In this document: piece by piece, positions 24,660 to 32,431 of the stretch
How positions within the stretch are numbered: the first letter of the stretch is position 1
How the letters are laid out: every line of letters starts with the position of its first letter
Source of the DNA: Ferdinandcohnia sp047246645
GTDB lineage: Bacteria; Bacillota; Bacilli; Bacillales; Bacillaceae_L
Reading direction: 5' to 3'
Length of the DNA: 64,000 bases
Assembly: GCF_047246645.1 (NCBI RefSeq)
Contig: NZ_JBFOKR010000013.1
Span: 1-64,000 of the forward strand
Notes under the pieces: generated by a model
Told to the model about the DNA's origin: nothing
Seen by the model: only the letters and a program-made list of their open reading frames with translations
Database searches by the model: none
Made by a program: the position numbers and the translations under genes

Positions 24660-25889
24660 TTACGATAATATTCTTTTCTCGCCTTCTAATTCTTTGATTG
24701 GTTTAATATTTTGAGTAAACTCTAGTGTGCCTATATATTCTCCTGCTTCATTGCGTACTGCAAAATAGCGAATATACACAAACATACCTTTAGCATTAAT
24801 CCAGAAATCTTCGGAATCTTTTCTCCCAGCTTTAAAGTCTTCTAATAACTCTTCTACGACATGAACACTTTTAGGTGGATGACAATTTTGCACAGTTCGG
24901 CCAATTACTGCTTTCGTTCTTGCAAAAATTCGTTCTTTTCCATGGGAGAAATATCGGACCACATCGTCTTGATCAATAAACGTGATATCGACTGGCAAAT
25001 GATTTAAAACTAATTCAAGTTGCTCTATAGATAAAATACCTGTTTCAAACTTCACATAGCCTTTTAATGCGGCTTGCTCATCATCAATTATCTTTCGATT
25101 TAGTTTCCAATCTTCAGGTGATATCAAACAAAAACCAATTTCATCACTTTCTTTCGCAATCTTTATCCATTCATCCTCAGTAAGATTATTTAATGACATG
25201 GGGAAAAGGATATTTTCTTCACGATAAATCATTTCGTCAATCTGCTCAATAATAAATTCCACAACATCAACTACTGGCTGCTTAATCCCTTTATATGCAA
25301 GAAGCATTCGTTTAGCATCCTTAATGGCATCCCTTATAAAGTCATTGATTTTCCACATCATATTTGTCGGACCATAAATACCGTACTTTTCAAGATATGG
25401 GAAAAGTAGTTGTTCTTTTCGGGTATAGTGCTTATCAACATCAAGTAACATATTACAATCTTCTAGTAATTTATATACATGCTCGTGACTATCCTCTGTT
25501 TTAAACATGTCTAGATGAGGCTTCAGCTTATCATTTATTACTTTCTCAAGTTCTCTATTTTCTAGTTTGAATGTATGGATTGGATGACCTGGTTGTTCCT
25601 CAGGACGTGTTACTGAATTTGTATCCTCAAGTAAGTCTTTGAATAGCTCCATATGCTTATTACATGTATCTTGGACTTCACTCACAGGAATTCCTTCCTC
25701 CTCCATAAAGGTGTGCTGGAGTTTTGATACCTCTTCAATTGTTATTTGCCCAACTTTATTAGCTAAACGAGATTTAATTTCATCTATACTTTTTCCGATA
25801 TGCAAATCTAAAAAGCTTTCTTTGATGATAGCTTGTCTTTCTGTTTCATTCAGTGCACTGTGTTCTCTATTATTAATGATTTCGCTCAT
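24660..25889 (-). CDS. DUF438-hemerythrin-PAS protein
   Basis: 409 aa from ATG 25889 (AAAGGAGA upstream). The N-terminal part (about 1-90) is DUF438, followed by a hemerythrin-type HHE domain (about 100-240, with HPIHTFKLEN and HEHVYKLLEDC). A PAS domain (about 280-400) begins near LPVDITFIDQDDVVRYFS and ends in GTLEFTQNI. Such proteins sense or bind O2 or NO. A perfect Fnr-type site lies 80 bp upstream, which fits control by oxygen limitation. Confidence 0.85.
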   Translation of the reverse strand: MSEIINNREHSALNETERQAIIKESFLDLHIGKSIDEIKSRLANKVGQITIEEVSKLQHTFMEEEGIPVSEVQDTCNKHMELFKDLLEDTNSVTRPEEQPGHPIHTFKLENRELEKVINDKLKPHLDMFKTEDSHEHVYKLLEDCNMLLDVDKHYTRKEQLLFPYLEKYGIYGPTNMMWKINDFIRDAIKDAKRMLLAYKGIKQPVVDVVEFIIEQIDEMIYREENILFPMSLNNLTEDEWIKIAKESDEIGFCLISPEDWKLNRKIIDDEQAALKGYVKFETGILSIEQLELVLNHLPVDITFIDQDDVVRYFSHGKERIFARTKAVIGRTVQNCHPPKSVHVVEELLEDFKAGRKDSEDFWINAKGMFVYIRYFAVRNEAGEYIGTLEFTQNIKPIKELEGEKRILS

Positions 25890-25966
25890 AACCGTATCTC
25901 CTTTCACTGATTGCACATTAAATACAACTGTATATTACGAAAATAGCATAAAAGGAGATAATAAAT

Positions 25967-25982
25967 TGTGATTCTCATCACA
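25967..25982. promoter_or_regulatory. Fnr-type site upstream of the DUF438 gene
   Basis: TGTGA-TTCTCA-TCACA, perfect. A TATTTT -10 candidate at 25940-25945 would place the site near -41.5. Confidence 0.65.
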
Positions 25983-26051
25983 TATATCAGGTATGAGTGT
26001 TTAATAATTTGGAATCTATTTGACAGTTAATCACTTGACCTGCACTTTTAA

Positions 26052-26450
26052 TTATTTTCTCTTTTTAACTAATAATGTTAAAACAAAGGTAAACAATGAA
26101 ATAAGAGTAATAATTATTTTGAGATCAATAACTGGTTTGAATCTGGTTTTTCCTTTTGAAATTTCATAGACTCCTACTGGAGTAACAGAAAAATGTCCTC
26201 CCCCACCTTCTCCTTGTGCAGTAGGTATTTTTTCTGATTCAGCAGAATATCCGCCTCCACCACCTACAAGGTACTTTACCTTTGCAACTGGGACAACCTT
26301 CTTATCTGCATGTTCGATTGGTTCACCAAACACAATTTCAACGTCTTTTTGATTAGAAAATTTTTCAAATATTGACCTAATTGGCGAGCGAAAGAAAACT
26401 GTCTTTCCGCTTTTCATAGGTACTGCAGATGGTTTCTCTGTTTCCATCAT
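26052..26450 (-). CDS. GerW/YtfJ-family sporulation protein with C-terminal helix
   Basis: 132 aa. The GerW pattern is clear: an N-terminal region starting with RSIFEKFSNQKDVEIVFGEPI, then VVPVAKVKYLVGGGGGY, a Gly-rich repeat and SVTPVGVYEI. A hydrophobic C-terminal helix (about 108-127) and basic tail follow. YtfJ is a spore protein needed for germination. The tail helix may anchor this member to a membrane. ATG 26450 follows GGGGG. Confidence 0.78.
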   Translation of the reverse strand: MMETEKPSAVPMKSGKTVFFRSPIRSIFEKFSNQKDVEIVFGEPIEHADKKVVPVAKVKYLVGGGGGYSAESEKIPTAQGEGGGGHFSVTPVGVYEISKGKTRFKPVIDLKIIITLISLFTFVLTLLVKKRK

Positions 26451-26543
26451 CACATTCCCCCTTTTGTTTTGTTACTTACAGTTTTCTACTAATCTTAAAA
26501 TTTCCCTTTATAAATTTATGTGAAACATTTTGTTATAAAAATG

Positions 26544-26579
26544 AAAAAGTGCACGCATTCAATTTGCGTACACTTTTTA
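26544..26579 (-). terminator. Terminator after small membrane-protein gene
   Basis: AAAAAGTG-ACGCA/TGCGT-CACTTTTT stem with one mismatch and a T run. Confidence 0.85.
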
Positions 26580-26732
26580 TCATTTTATAAGGAAAAAGGT
26601 AACAATTGCACCTACAGTAGTGATTACTGCAATGAGCTTCACAATTAGGGATACAGTATCCCTTTTATTCTGATTTACCCTTTTTTCCTGTGCTTCGACT
26701 ACCTTACGATATTCAGGACTACAGACGCCCAT
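26580..26732 (-). CDS. Small membrane protein coupled to cstA (50 aa)
   Basis: Its ATG shares one base with the stop codon of the preceding transporter gene (TAATG), a typical translational coupling, and a terminator follows. The product begins MGVCSPEYRKVVEAQEKRVN and ends in a single hydrophobic helix (about 29-48). Small partner proteins of CstA-family pyruvate transporters are known (YbdD/YjiX), but this sequence does not resemble them to my reading. Confidence 0.7.
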   Translation of the reverse strand: MGVCSPEYRKVVEAQEKRVNQNKRDTVSLIVKLIAVITTVGAIVTFFLIK

Positions 26733-28183
26733 TAGGCAACTCTATTATAGTTCGAAATATCTTCTTCAAGAGGTATATTATTCGCACGTTGCTTTTTAGC
26801 AGCTCTGAAGAATAATACTAAAATAAGCGCTGTACCAATATATCCACCATACCATGCAATATTCATTGGTAGACGGAAACCAATTTGAGCATTTAAGATG
26901 TACGTAATAACCATAAGAAGGATGAATGCCCCTGGAATAAGTGCAATCCAGTAATTCTTTTTAGCGATATAAAGATACATTGCACCTACAAACAATGCAA
27001 TCATTGCTGTTGCTTGGTTAGCCCAGCTGAAATATCTTCAAAGGATGTTAAAATCTATTTGAGTAAGAACAACAGAAATTGCAAACAATGGAATCGCGAT
27101 CCAAAGACGACTTGACATTTTCTTTTGTGCAATGTTTAAGTACTCTGCAATAATCATACGTGCACTACGGAAAGCTGTGTCCCCTGAAGTAATTGGTAGT
27201 ACAATTACACCAAGTACTGCTAGTGTTCCACCGATAGCACCAAGCATTAACGTAGAAACTTCACTTACAATTGCACCAGGTCCACCAGCTGCTAGTAAGT
27301 CACTTAGACCATTATAGCCATCAAATAAGCTCATTGCTGCAGCAGCCCAGATCATTGCAATAATTCCTTCTGCAATCATCATACCGTAGAAAATTTTTCT
27401 ACCTTGGCTCTCTTTTTGAGTCGTACGAGAAATAATTGGCGTTTGTGTAGCATGGAATCCTGAAAGAGCACCACAAGTAATTGTGAAAAAGATTAATGGA
27501 AAGATAGGTGCGTTAGCAGGATGGAAATTTTGGAATGAAAGTTCAGGAATAGGTGCACCCTTCACGATTAATCCAATACCTACCCCTAAGGCACTGATTA
27601 AAAGGATTGCTCCAAAGTATGGATATAAGCGACCAATAATTTTATCCACTGGTAAAAGTGTTGCTAAAATATAATAAACGAAAATTGCTGCTATAAGAAT
27701 ACCAATTGCAACTTTACCGTCCAATAATAAGTTAAGAAGACTAGCAGGAGTTGAAACGAAAACTGTACCAACTAATAAAAGTAGTAAAACTGCAAAAGCG
27801 TTTACAACATGCTTCATGCCTTTACCTAGAAACTTTGTAGCTAACTCTGGTAAATGAGCACCCTTGTTACGAATGGAAATCATACCTGTGAGATAATCAT
27901 GAACAGCCCCGGCAAATATACAGCCAACAACAATCCAAATAAATGCTACAGGTCCATAAAGCGCTCCCATAATTGGCCCGAATACCGGACCTGTTCCAGC
28001 TATGTTTAATAGCTGAATTAAAGAGTTTTTTGGAGTACTCATTGGGATATAGTCAACACCATCACTATTCACATAAGCAGGAGTAGCTCTCTCTTCCTTT
28101 ACCCCAAACACTTTTTCTACAAACTTACCATACGTAAAATAACCTACGATTAATAGTGCAATAGAAACTAAGAATGTAATCAT
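26732..28183 (-). pseudogene. cstA: CstA-family pyruvate/peptide transporter, in-frame stop
   Basis: Read through, this is a 483-codon CstA-like gene. The first 381 codons (27038-28183) and the last 90 (26732-27004) are in the same frame, separated by a TGA at 27038-27040 and ten further codons that continue the family sequence (RYFSWANQAT). In relatives a Trp commonly precedes this RYF, so TGG to TGA is the simplest explanation. The N-terminal part has the family motif NIAGTGPVFGPIMGALYG, and eleven or so helices. CstA/BtsT proteins import pyruvate, and the next genes are a LytS/LytT pair. It may be a true nonsense mutation or a base-calling error. Confidence 0.8.
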
Positions 28184-28201
28184 TTTTCTCCCCCTCTAAA
28201 A

Positions 28202-28224
28202 TGTATACGTTTACATTTAGTATA
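28202..28224 (-). promoter_or_regulatory. cstA promoter with cre site
   Basis: TATACT (28219-28224, minus strand) is a -10. The palindrome TGTAAACGTATACA on that strand (28202-28215) fits the CcpA cre consensus and covers the start point. There is no strong -35, in keeping with an activated promoter. Confidence 0.6.
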
Positions 28225-28317
28225 GATAAACAATTGAACATTTTGTGAATATTAAACTAACATGTAGAAAAGGGAGGTTAACATGCTAAAAAACTAGATT
28301 AAGATGCAAAACTTGAA

Positions 28318-29052
28318 TCAAATTTCTAATTTACTTCGAAGTGCTTTTACATAATTTCTACTAACAGATAATTGCTCATCTCTTCCTTCTATCTCTAACT
28401 GATATGCTCCATTAAACCAAGGAGTTAGACGTGTTACATATTTTAAATTTACTAGGAAACTCTTATGAATTCGAAAAAAACCAAACGACTCAAGTCTACT
28501 TTCCAGTTCTTTAAGTTGTGTCTTTGTGTTATACTCTCCCATTTTAGTTACGAGTTTTGTCGCTTTATCATCACGAGAAATATACAAAAGGTCCATTGGA
28601 TCTAAGTAAATAATCTCACCTTCTAAGTCGATTGCCAGCTTCCCTGTTGCTTTTATTGAAACTGCCTCATGATAAACACCACCTAGATGCACCTCTACAC
28701 GTTTAATCGTTTCTTTCAGTTGATTCTCATCATATGGTTTCAGTAAATAATCAATTGCATTATAACGAAAAGCTTCAACAGCAAATTCTGGATAAGCTGT
28801 TGCAAATACGATTGATGGAACTTTTTTTAACTCCATCAATGATTTTGCAACAATCATCCCATTCATTTTAGGCATTTCGACATCTAAAAAGACAAGATCC
28901 GGGCTAAGCTGAATTGCTTTCATAATGGCTGATTCCCCTGAATCTGCTTCTCCAACAACCTGGATGGAAGGATAGAAACTTAATAAATGTTTGAGTTCAT
29001 CTCTACTATATGGTTCATCATCTACAAGTAATGTTCTAATAGCTTCTACCAA
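28318..29052 (-). CDS. lytT: LytTR response regulator (LytT-like)
   Basis: 244 aa from the TTG at 29052, preceded by GGAGG. The receiver domain has VDDEPY, DVEMPKMNG and YLLKPY. The C-terminal LytTR DNA-binding domain contains IYLDPMDLLYISRDDKATKL and ends in SRNYVKALRSKL. The gene follows the kinase stop by one base and precedes a CstA-type transporter. In E. coli, LytTR system BtsSR controls the pyruvate transporter BtsT, so a similar role is likely. Confidence 0.92.
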   Translation of the reverse strand: MVEAIRTLLVDDEPYSRDELKHLLSFYPSIQVVGEADSGESAIMKAIQLSPDLVFLDVEMPKMNGMIVAKSLMELKKVPSIVFATAYPEFAVEAFRYNAIDYLLKPYDENQLKETIKRVEVHLGGVYHEAVSIKATGKLAIDLEGEIIYLDPMDLLYISRDDKATKLVTKMGEYNTKTQLKELESRLESFGFFRIHKSFLVNLKYVTRLTPWFNGAYQLEIEGRDEQLSVSRNYVKALRSKLEI

Positions 29053-29053
29053 T

Positions 29054-30787
29054 TTAAACAACCTCCGCATAAGGGATCATAAATGCAATTTCGGTACCCT
29101 TGTTAACTTCACTCTTAATTCTCAACGCAGATTCCTCACCATATAAAATGGTTAATCTTCGGTTCACATTATATAAAGCTACACCACTACCAAGTTCCGA
29201 CTCAATTGGAGCAACGCAAATTTGTTGGATACGTTGAGTAGTCATCCCATTCCCATTATCTTTTACCTTTACAAAGATGTTGTTTTCCTGTCTGCTTATT
29301 GAAATAGTTACCCAAAAATCTCCAACTCTATCCTTCATTCCATGCTTAATGGCATTTTCAACAATCGGTTGTAAAGTAAGAGGTGGAATTTGCTGTTTTA
29401 ATACATCATTTTCAATCTCGTACGTTATTTTAAGCTTATCTTCAAATCTTGTTTCTTCGATTTCTAGATATGCTTTTACATGCTGTAATTCTTGCTCAAG
29501 TGATGCTACATTTTTAGTAGTTCCAGAAAGATTTTGACGTAAAAAATGGGATAACGATACAAGTAGTTTTCGTGCTTTATCTGGATTAACACGCACTAAA
29601 GAAAGAATTGTATTGAGAGAGTTAAAGAGAAAATGCGGGCTTATTTGTGCCTGTAACGCTTTTATTTCTGCATCTTTTGCCAGTTGATATGCTTTGTCTG
29701 TCTCGGCAATCTCTAGTTGGTTACTTAAAAGTGAACTTAGTCCCGTTATCAATTCCATCACAACAGGGGTAATCTCTTTTTCATGTTTAAAATAAAACTT
29801 TAAGGTACCAATTGTTTCTCCACGTTGTTTTAAAGGAGCAATAACAGCAACACTTAGAGGACAATCTTTAACCCTACAATGGATTAAGTCTTTAGAAGCA
29901 ACTATGATTTCTCCCCTCTTAATCGCATCTAAAGTGATTTGCGTTTGTATTGGAATATTTGCTCGGTGATGGTCATGTCCTACTCCTACATGTGCTAATA
30001 TATGAGTTGCATTTGTTATCGTAACTGCTTTTGCATCAATTTCATCATAGATGATTTGACACACTGCATTTGCTGTTTCTGAATTTAACCCATTTCTTAA
30101 ATAGGCAAGCGTCTTATCTGCAATACGAAGAGTTTTCTGTGCTTGCACTGCTCCTACTTTCTCCTCTTCGTTTATCACACTCTTAATGATCAGGAAGAAG
30201 AGTGCACATCCAAGACCATTCGCAACAATCATCGGTATACCAATTATATTAACCAAAGCCCACGCCTGGTCGAATGGGCGAGAAAAAATTAAAATAATCA
30301 GCATCTGAATTGCTTCAGCTAATGCAGCAATTAAAAAGGTGGAGTTTAGATTCAGGTTTCCCCTTTTATGAAAATATCCTGAAAGGATTCCTGCAATAAT
30401 AGAGGCAAAGCCACACGAAAAAGCCGTAAAGCCTCCTAACGTATAACGGTGAATTCCTGCTATTAGACCTGCACCAATCCCCACTTTGTAACCGCCCAGC
30501 AATCCCGCTAACACAACACCAATCACTCTGGAGTTAGCAATTGCCTCATCCGCTGCAAGGTCATGAGCCCAACGACTAAATTGAAAGCTTTCTGTACTTA
30601 GGCTGAGTCCAGTATATGTGCCGATAATACCGAAGAACCCAAAGAAAATGATCGCAATGACTTTCTGATAGCTTTTGAGCTCTTTTTGATAGACCATAAC
30701 TCTGAAAAATTTAAATCTAGTTAGTATAAAAGCTATTGTTACTAGTATTCCTAACCGCTCTACCATTGTAATTAATAGTTCAAACAT
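29054..30787 (-). CDS. lytS: LytS-like sensor histidine kinase
   Basis: 577 aa. A 5TM-5TMR_LYT membrane domain (about 1-200) is followed by a GAF-like domain (about 230-350, NATHILAHVGVGHDHH) and a His_kinase/GHKL catalytic part with the phospho-acceptor SPHFLFNSLNTI and the N-box IVENAIKHGMKDR. It is translated just before the LytTR regulator. LytS-family sensors respond to pyruvate or membrane potential. GGGGATC precedes the ATG. Confidence 0.92.
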   Translation of the reverse strand: MFELLITMVERLGILVTIAFILTRFKFFRVMVYQKELKSYQKVIAIIFFGFFGIIGTYTGLSLSTESFQFSRWAHDLAADEAIANSRVIGVVLAGLLGGYKVGIGAGLIAGIHRYTLGGFTAFSCGFASIIAGILSGYFHKRGNLNLNSTFLIAALAEAIQMLIILIFSRPFDQAWALVNIIGIPMIVANGLGCALFFLIIKSVINEEEKVGAVQAQKTLRIADKTLAYLRNGLNSETANAVCQIIYDEIDAKAVTITNATHILAHVGVGHDHHRANIPIQTQITLDAIKRGEIIVASKDLIHCRVKDCPLSVAVIAPLKQRGETIGTLKFYFKHEKEITPVVMELITGLSSLLSNQLEIAETDKAYQLAKDAEIKALQAQISPHFLFNSLNTILSLVRVNPDKARKLLVSLSHFLRQNLSGTTKNVASLEQELQHVKAYLEIEETRFEDKLKITYEIENDVLKQQIPPLTLQPIVENAIKHGMKDRVGDFWVTISISRQENNIFVKVKDNGNGMTTQRIQQICVAPIESELGSGVALYNVNRRLTILYGEESALRIKSEVNKGTEIAFMIPYAEVV

Positions 30788-30964
30788 ATAGATCCCCTTT
30801 TAAATAAATCTACTAGCTGAATTTGATTGATTGAATAAAAACTATCTCTATTTCTATTTTAAGGTAAAATCTACGAATTTAGTGTATTTTTTTTAGGTTG
30901 TATGTTTACTGCTTGGGTAAATCCTTTTGGTAAAATGAATTCTGCATTTTTGCAAACTAAATAG

Positions 30965-30983
30965 AACCAACACAATGTTGGTT
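30965..30983 (-). terminator. Terminator of azoreductase gene
   Basis: AACCAAC-ACAAT-GTTGGTT stem followed by a T-rich stretch on the minus strand. Confidence 0.7.
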
Positions 30984-30990
30984 CTCGGAA

Positions 30991-31626
30991 TTAAAACGTA
31001 TGTGCCATGTCTTTTGCACGTGCAATCGCATCTTCTTTTATTTGCTCAGCTTTATCCGGCAATGCGTTGTGACCTTCCACGAAGAGCCCTTCGAATGAAG
31101 GAACTCCAAAGAATTGCATGATAATATCTAAATATCTATGTCCCATTTCCATTGCTGCAGCAGGACCTTCTGAATAAATCCCACCCCGTGCTTGTATATG
31201 TAATGCTTTCTTATCAGTCAATAAACCAACTGGTCCTTGTTCTGTATACTTAAAGGTTTTGCCAGCAACAGCAATGGAATCGATATATGCTTTCATTACC
31301 GGAGGAAACGAGAAATTCCAAAGTGGCGTAACAAATACGTATTTATCTGCAGCAATAAACTGCTCGGATAATTCTGAAAGACGACTTACTTTTTCTTTTT
31401 CCTCACCTGATAGTTGATCAAATGATTGCCCTGAGCGAAGCTTTCCCCACCCATTAAAAACATCTACATCAATTTGTGGAATGTTCTCCCTATATAAATC
31501 GATTGTTACAATTTCATGGTCAGGATGTACTTCTTTATAGGTATCAATAAATGCTTTTCCCACTGCCATACTATAAGACATTGTGTCATCGTGCGGGTGA
31601 GCAGTAATATATAATACTTGGGTCAT
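30991..31626 (-). CDS. azoR: FMN-dependent NADH-azoreductase
   Basis: 211 aa, the usual AzoR length. A flavodoxin-like fold with TAHPHDDTMSYSMAVGKAF near the N terminus, the FMN-binding PLWNFSFPPVMKAYID segment, and QARGGIYSEGP around residue 145. It reduces quinones, azo compounds or aromatic electrophiles with NADH. It is the homologue of YocJ/YvaB-type enzymes in Bacillus. It is transcribed alone. Confidence 0.93.
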   Translation of the reverse strand: MTQVLYITAHPHDDTMSYSMAVGKAFIDTYKEVHPDHEIVTIDLYRENIPQIDVDVFNGWGKLRSGQSFDQLSGEEKEKVSRLSELSEQFIAADKYVFVTPLWNFSFPPVMKAYIDSIAVAGKTFKYTEQGPVGLLTDKKALHIQARGGIYSEGPAAAMEMGHRYLDIIMQFFGVPSFEGLFVEGHNALPDKAEQIKEDAIARAKDMAHTF

Positions 31627-31707
31627 TATGCTCTTCCTCTCTATTCTAATTTTTCTGTATAGGTTTTGAAGAAAAGTTCTAGATTATACTTTAAGGGAAA
31701 TTATTTT

Positions 31708-31734
31708 ACCAAAATAAAAAAGGCATCTCACAAT
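31708..31734 (-). terminator. Terminator of 47-aa gene
   Basis: GGTGTCTCA/TGAGATGCC stem with G-U pairs, then TTTTTTATTTT on the minus strand. Confidence 0.75.
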
Positions 31735-31756
31735 TGAGACACCCATCCCCATACTA

Positions 31757-31900
31757 TTATTCCTCTTCAGTAATGAAATAAGGATTTCCACTAATGTTAG
31801 CTCTCATCTCATCCGTGATTTTGAATTGTTCACTTTGAGACGCAACGCTTGAACCATCAATACTTTGACTTCCATCATAATGTAACGGTTTGTTTTCCAT
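31757..31900 (-). CDS. Small protein (47 aa)
   Basis: ATG 31900 follows AGGGGTG, and a terminator follows the stop, so the gene is probably real. The product starts MENKPLHYDGSQSIDGSSVA and ends YFITEEE. It is hydrophilic with no membrane segment or cysteine. I do not recognise it. Confidence 0.65.
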   Translation of the reverse strand: MENKPLHYDGSQSIDGSSVASQSEQFKITDEMRANISGNPYFITEEE

Positions 31901-32077
31901 ACAATCACCCCTGATTGATAGTTTACACTACTATTGTACTAGTTATTTATCCCTAATGAAAGCGTTTTTAATGATTTTGTGAAATAATTTTTACAAGTGC
32001 TTATTTACTATTGACAACTGGAAGTAAGAGTAGAATAGCAAGAGCCATTTCCTGTATTTTTATGGTGAATTAGAAAA

Positions 32078-32163
32078 CTCGGCGATTGCCGAGCCTTTAG
32101 ACGACAGCAGAGCCGTAGTTGCACTTATGCAGCTAGGAAAGAATTTTATACTTTCCTAGCTGC
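32078..32163 (-). repeat. Two-hairpin intergenic element
   Basis: Read on the minus strand: a perfect 13-bp stem GCAGCTAGGAAAG/CTTTCCTAGCTGC (32129-32163), a 35-nt linker with ACTACGGCTCTGC, and a CTCGGC/GCCGAG hairpin (32078-32093) ending in TTTTC. It lies downstream of tRNA-Asn. The composition differs from its AT-rich surroundings. It may be a small RNA or a dispersed repeat. Between 31901 and 32077 I see nothing else. Confidence 0.45.
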
Positions 32164-32164
32164 A

Positions 32165-32197
32165 AAAAAAGTCGGATACATTTTTTGTATGTATCCA
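32165..32197 (-). terminator. Terminator downstream of tRNA-Asn
   Basis: GGATACAT/ATGTATCC stem (32174-32196) followed by GACTTTTTTT on the minus strand. Confidence 0.85.
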
Positions 32198-32237
32198 ACC
32201 CTTGAATTTATGATAAAATAATTACTTTTTTTAGAAG

Positions 32238-32312
32238 TGGCTCCGCAGGCAGGACTCGAACCTGCGACCGATCGGTTAACAGCCGATAGCTCTACCACTG
32301 AGCTACTGCGGA
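32238..32312 (-). tRNA. tRNA-Asn (anticodon GTT)
   Basis: 75 nt including an encoded CCA. The cloverleaf is complete: acceptor TCCGCAG/CTGCGGA, D-arm with GCTCAGTGGTAGAGC, anticodon loop CTGTTAA inside the stem CGGCTGTTAACCG, and T-arm GCAGGTTCGAGTCCTGC. No intron is seen. It has its own terminator. Confidence 0.97.
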
Positions 32313-32385
32313 ATAACATAAATATAGTGTAACAACATATAAAAGGTTTTATTCATTCTTAGAGACATTTTTTGATTTAGAAAAT

Positions 32386-32416
32386 GAAGAGGCTAACATA
32401 TTTTATGTCAGCCTCT
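32386..32416 (-). terminator. Terminator of xylanase gene
   Basis: AAGAGGCTGACAT/ATGTTAGCCTCTT stem then CATTTTCT on the minus strand. Confidence 0.85.
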
Positions 32417-32431
32417 TCTCTCATAACAAAA

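Noticed and set aside
27005..27040. TGA in cstA read as selenocysteine
   Set aside because: Relatives have Trp, not Cys or Sec, at this position, and no selenocysteine insertion structure is evident next to the TGA.
32011..32036. TTGACA followed by TAGAAT as a promoter for the element at 32078
   Set aside because: The spacer is only 14 bp, too short for sigma-A, and the element's terminator hairpin reads on the other strand.
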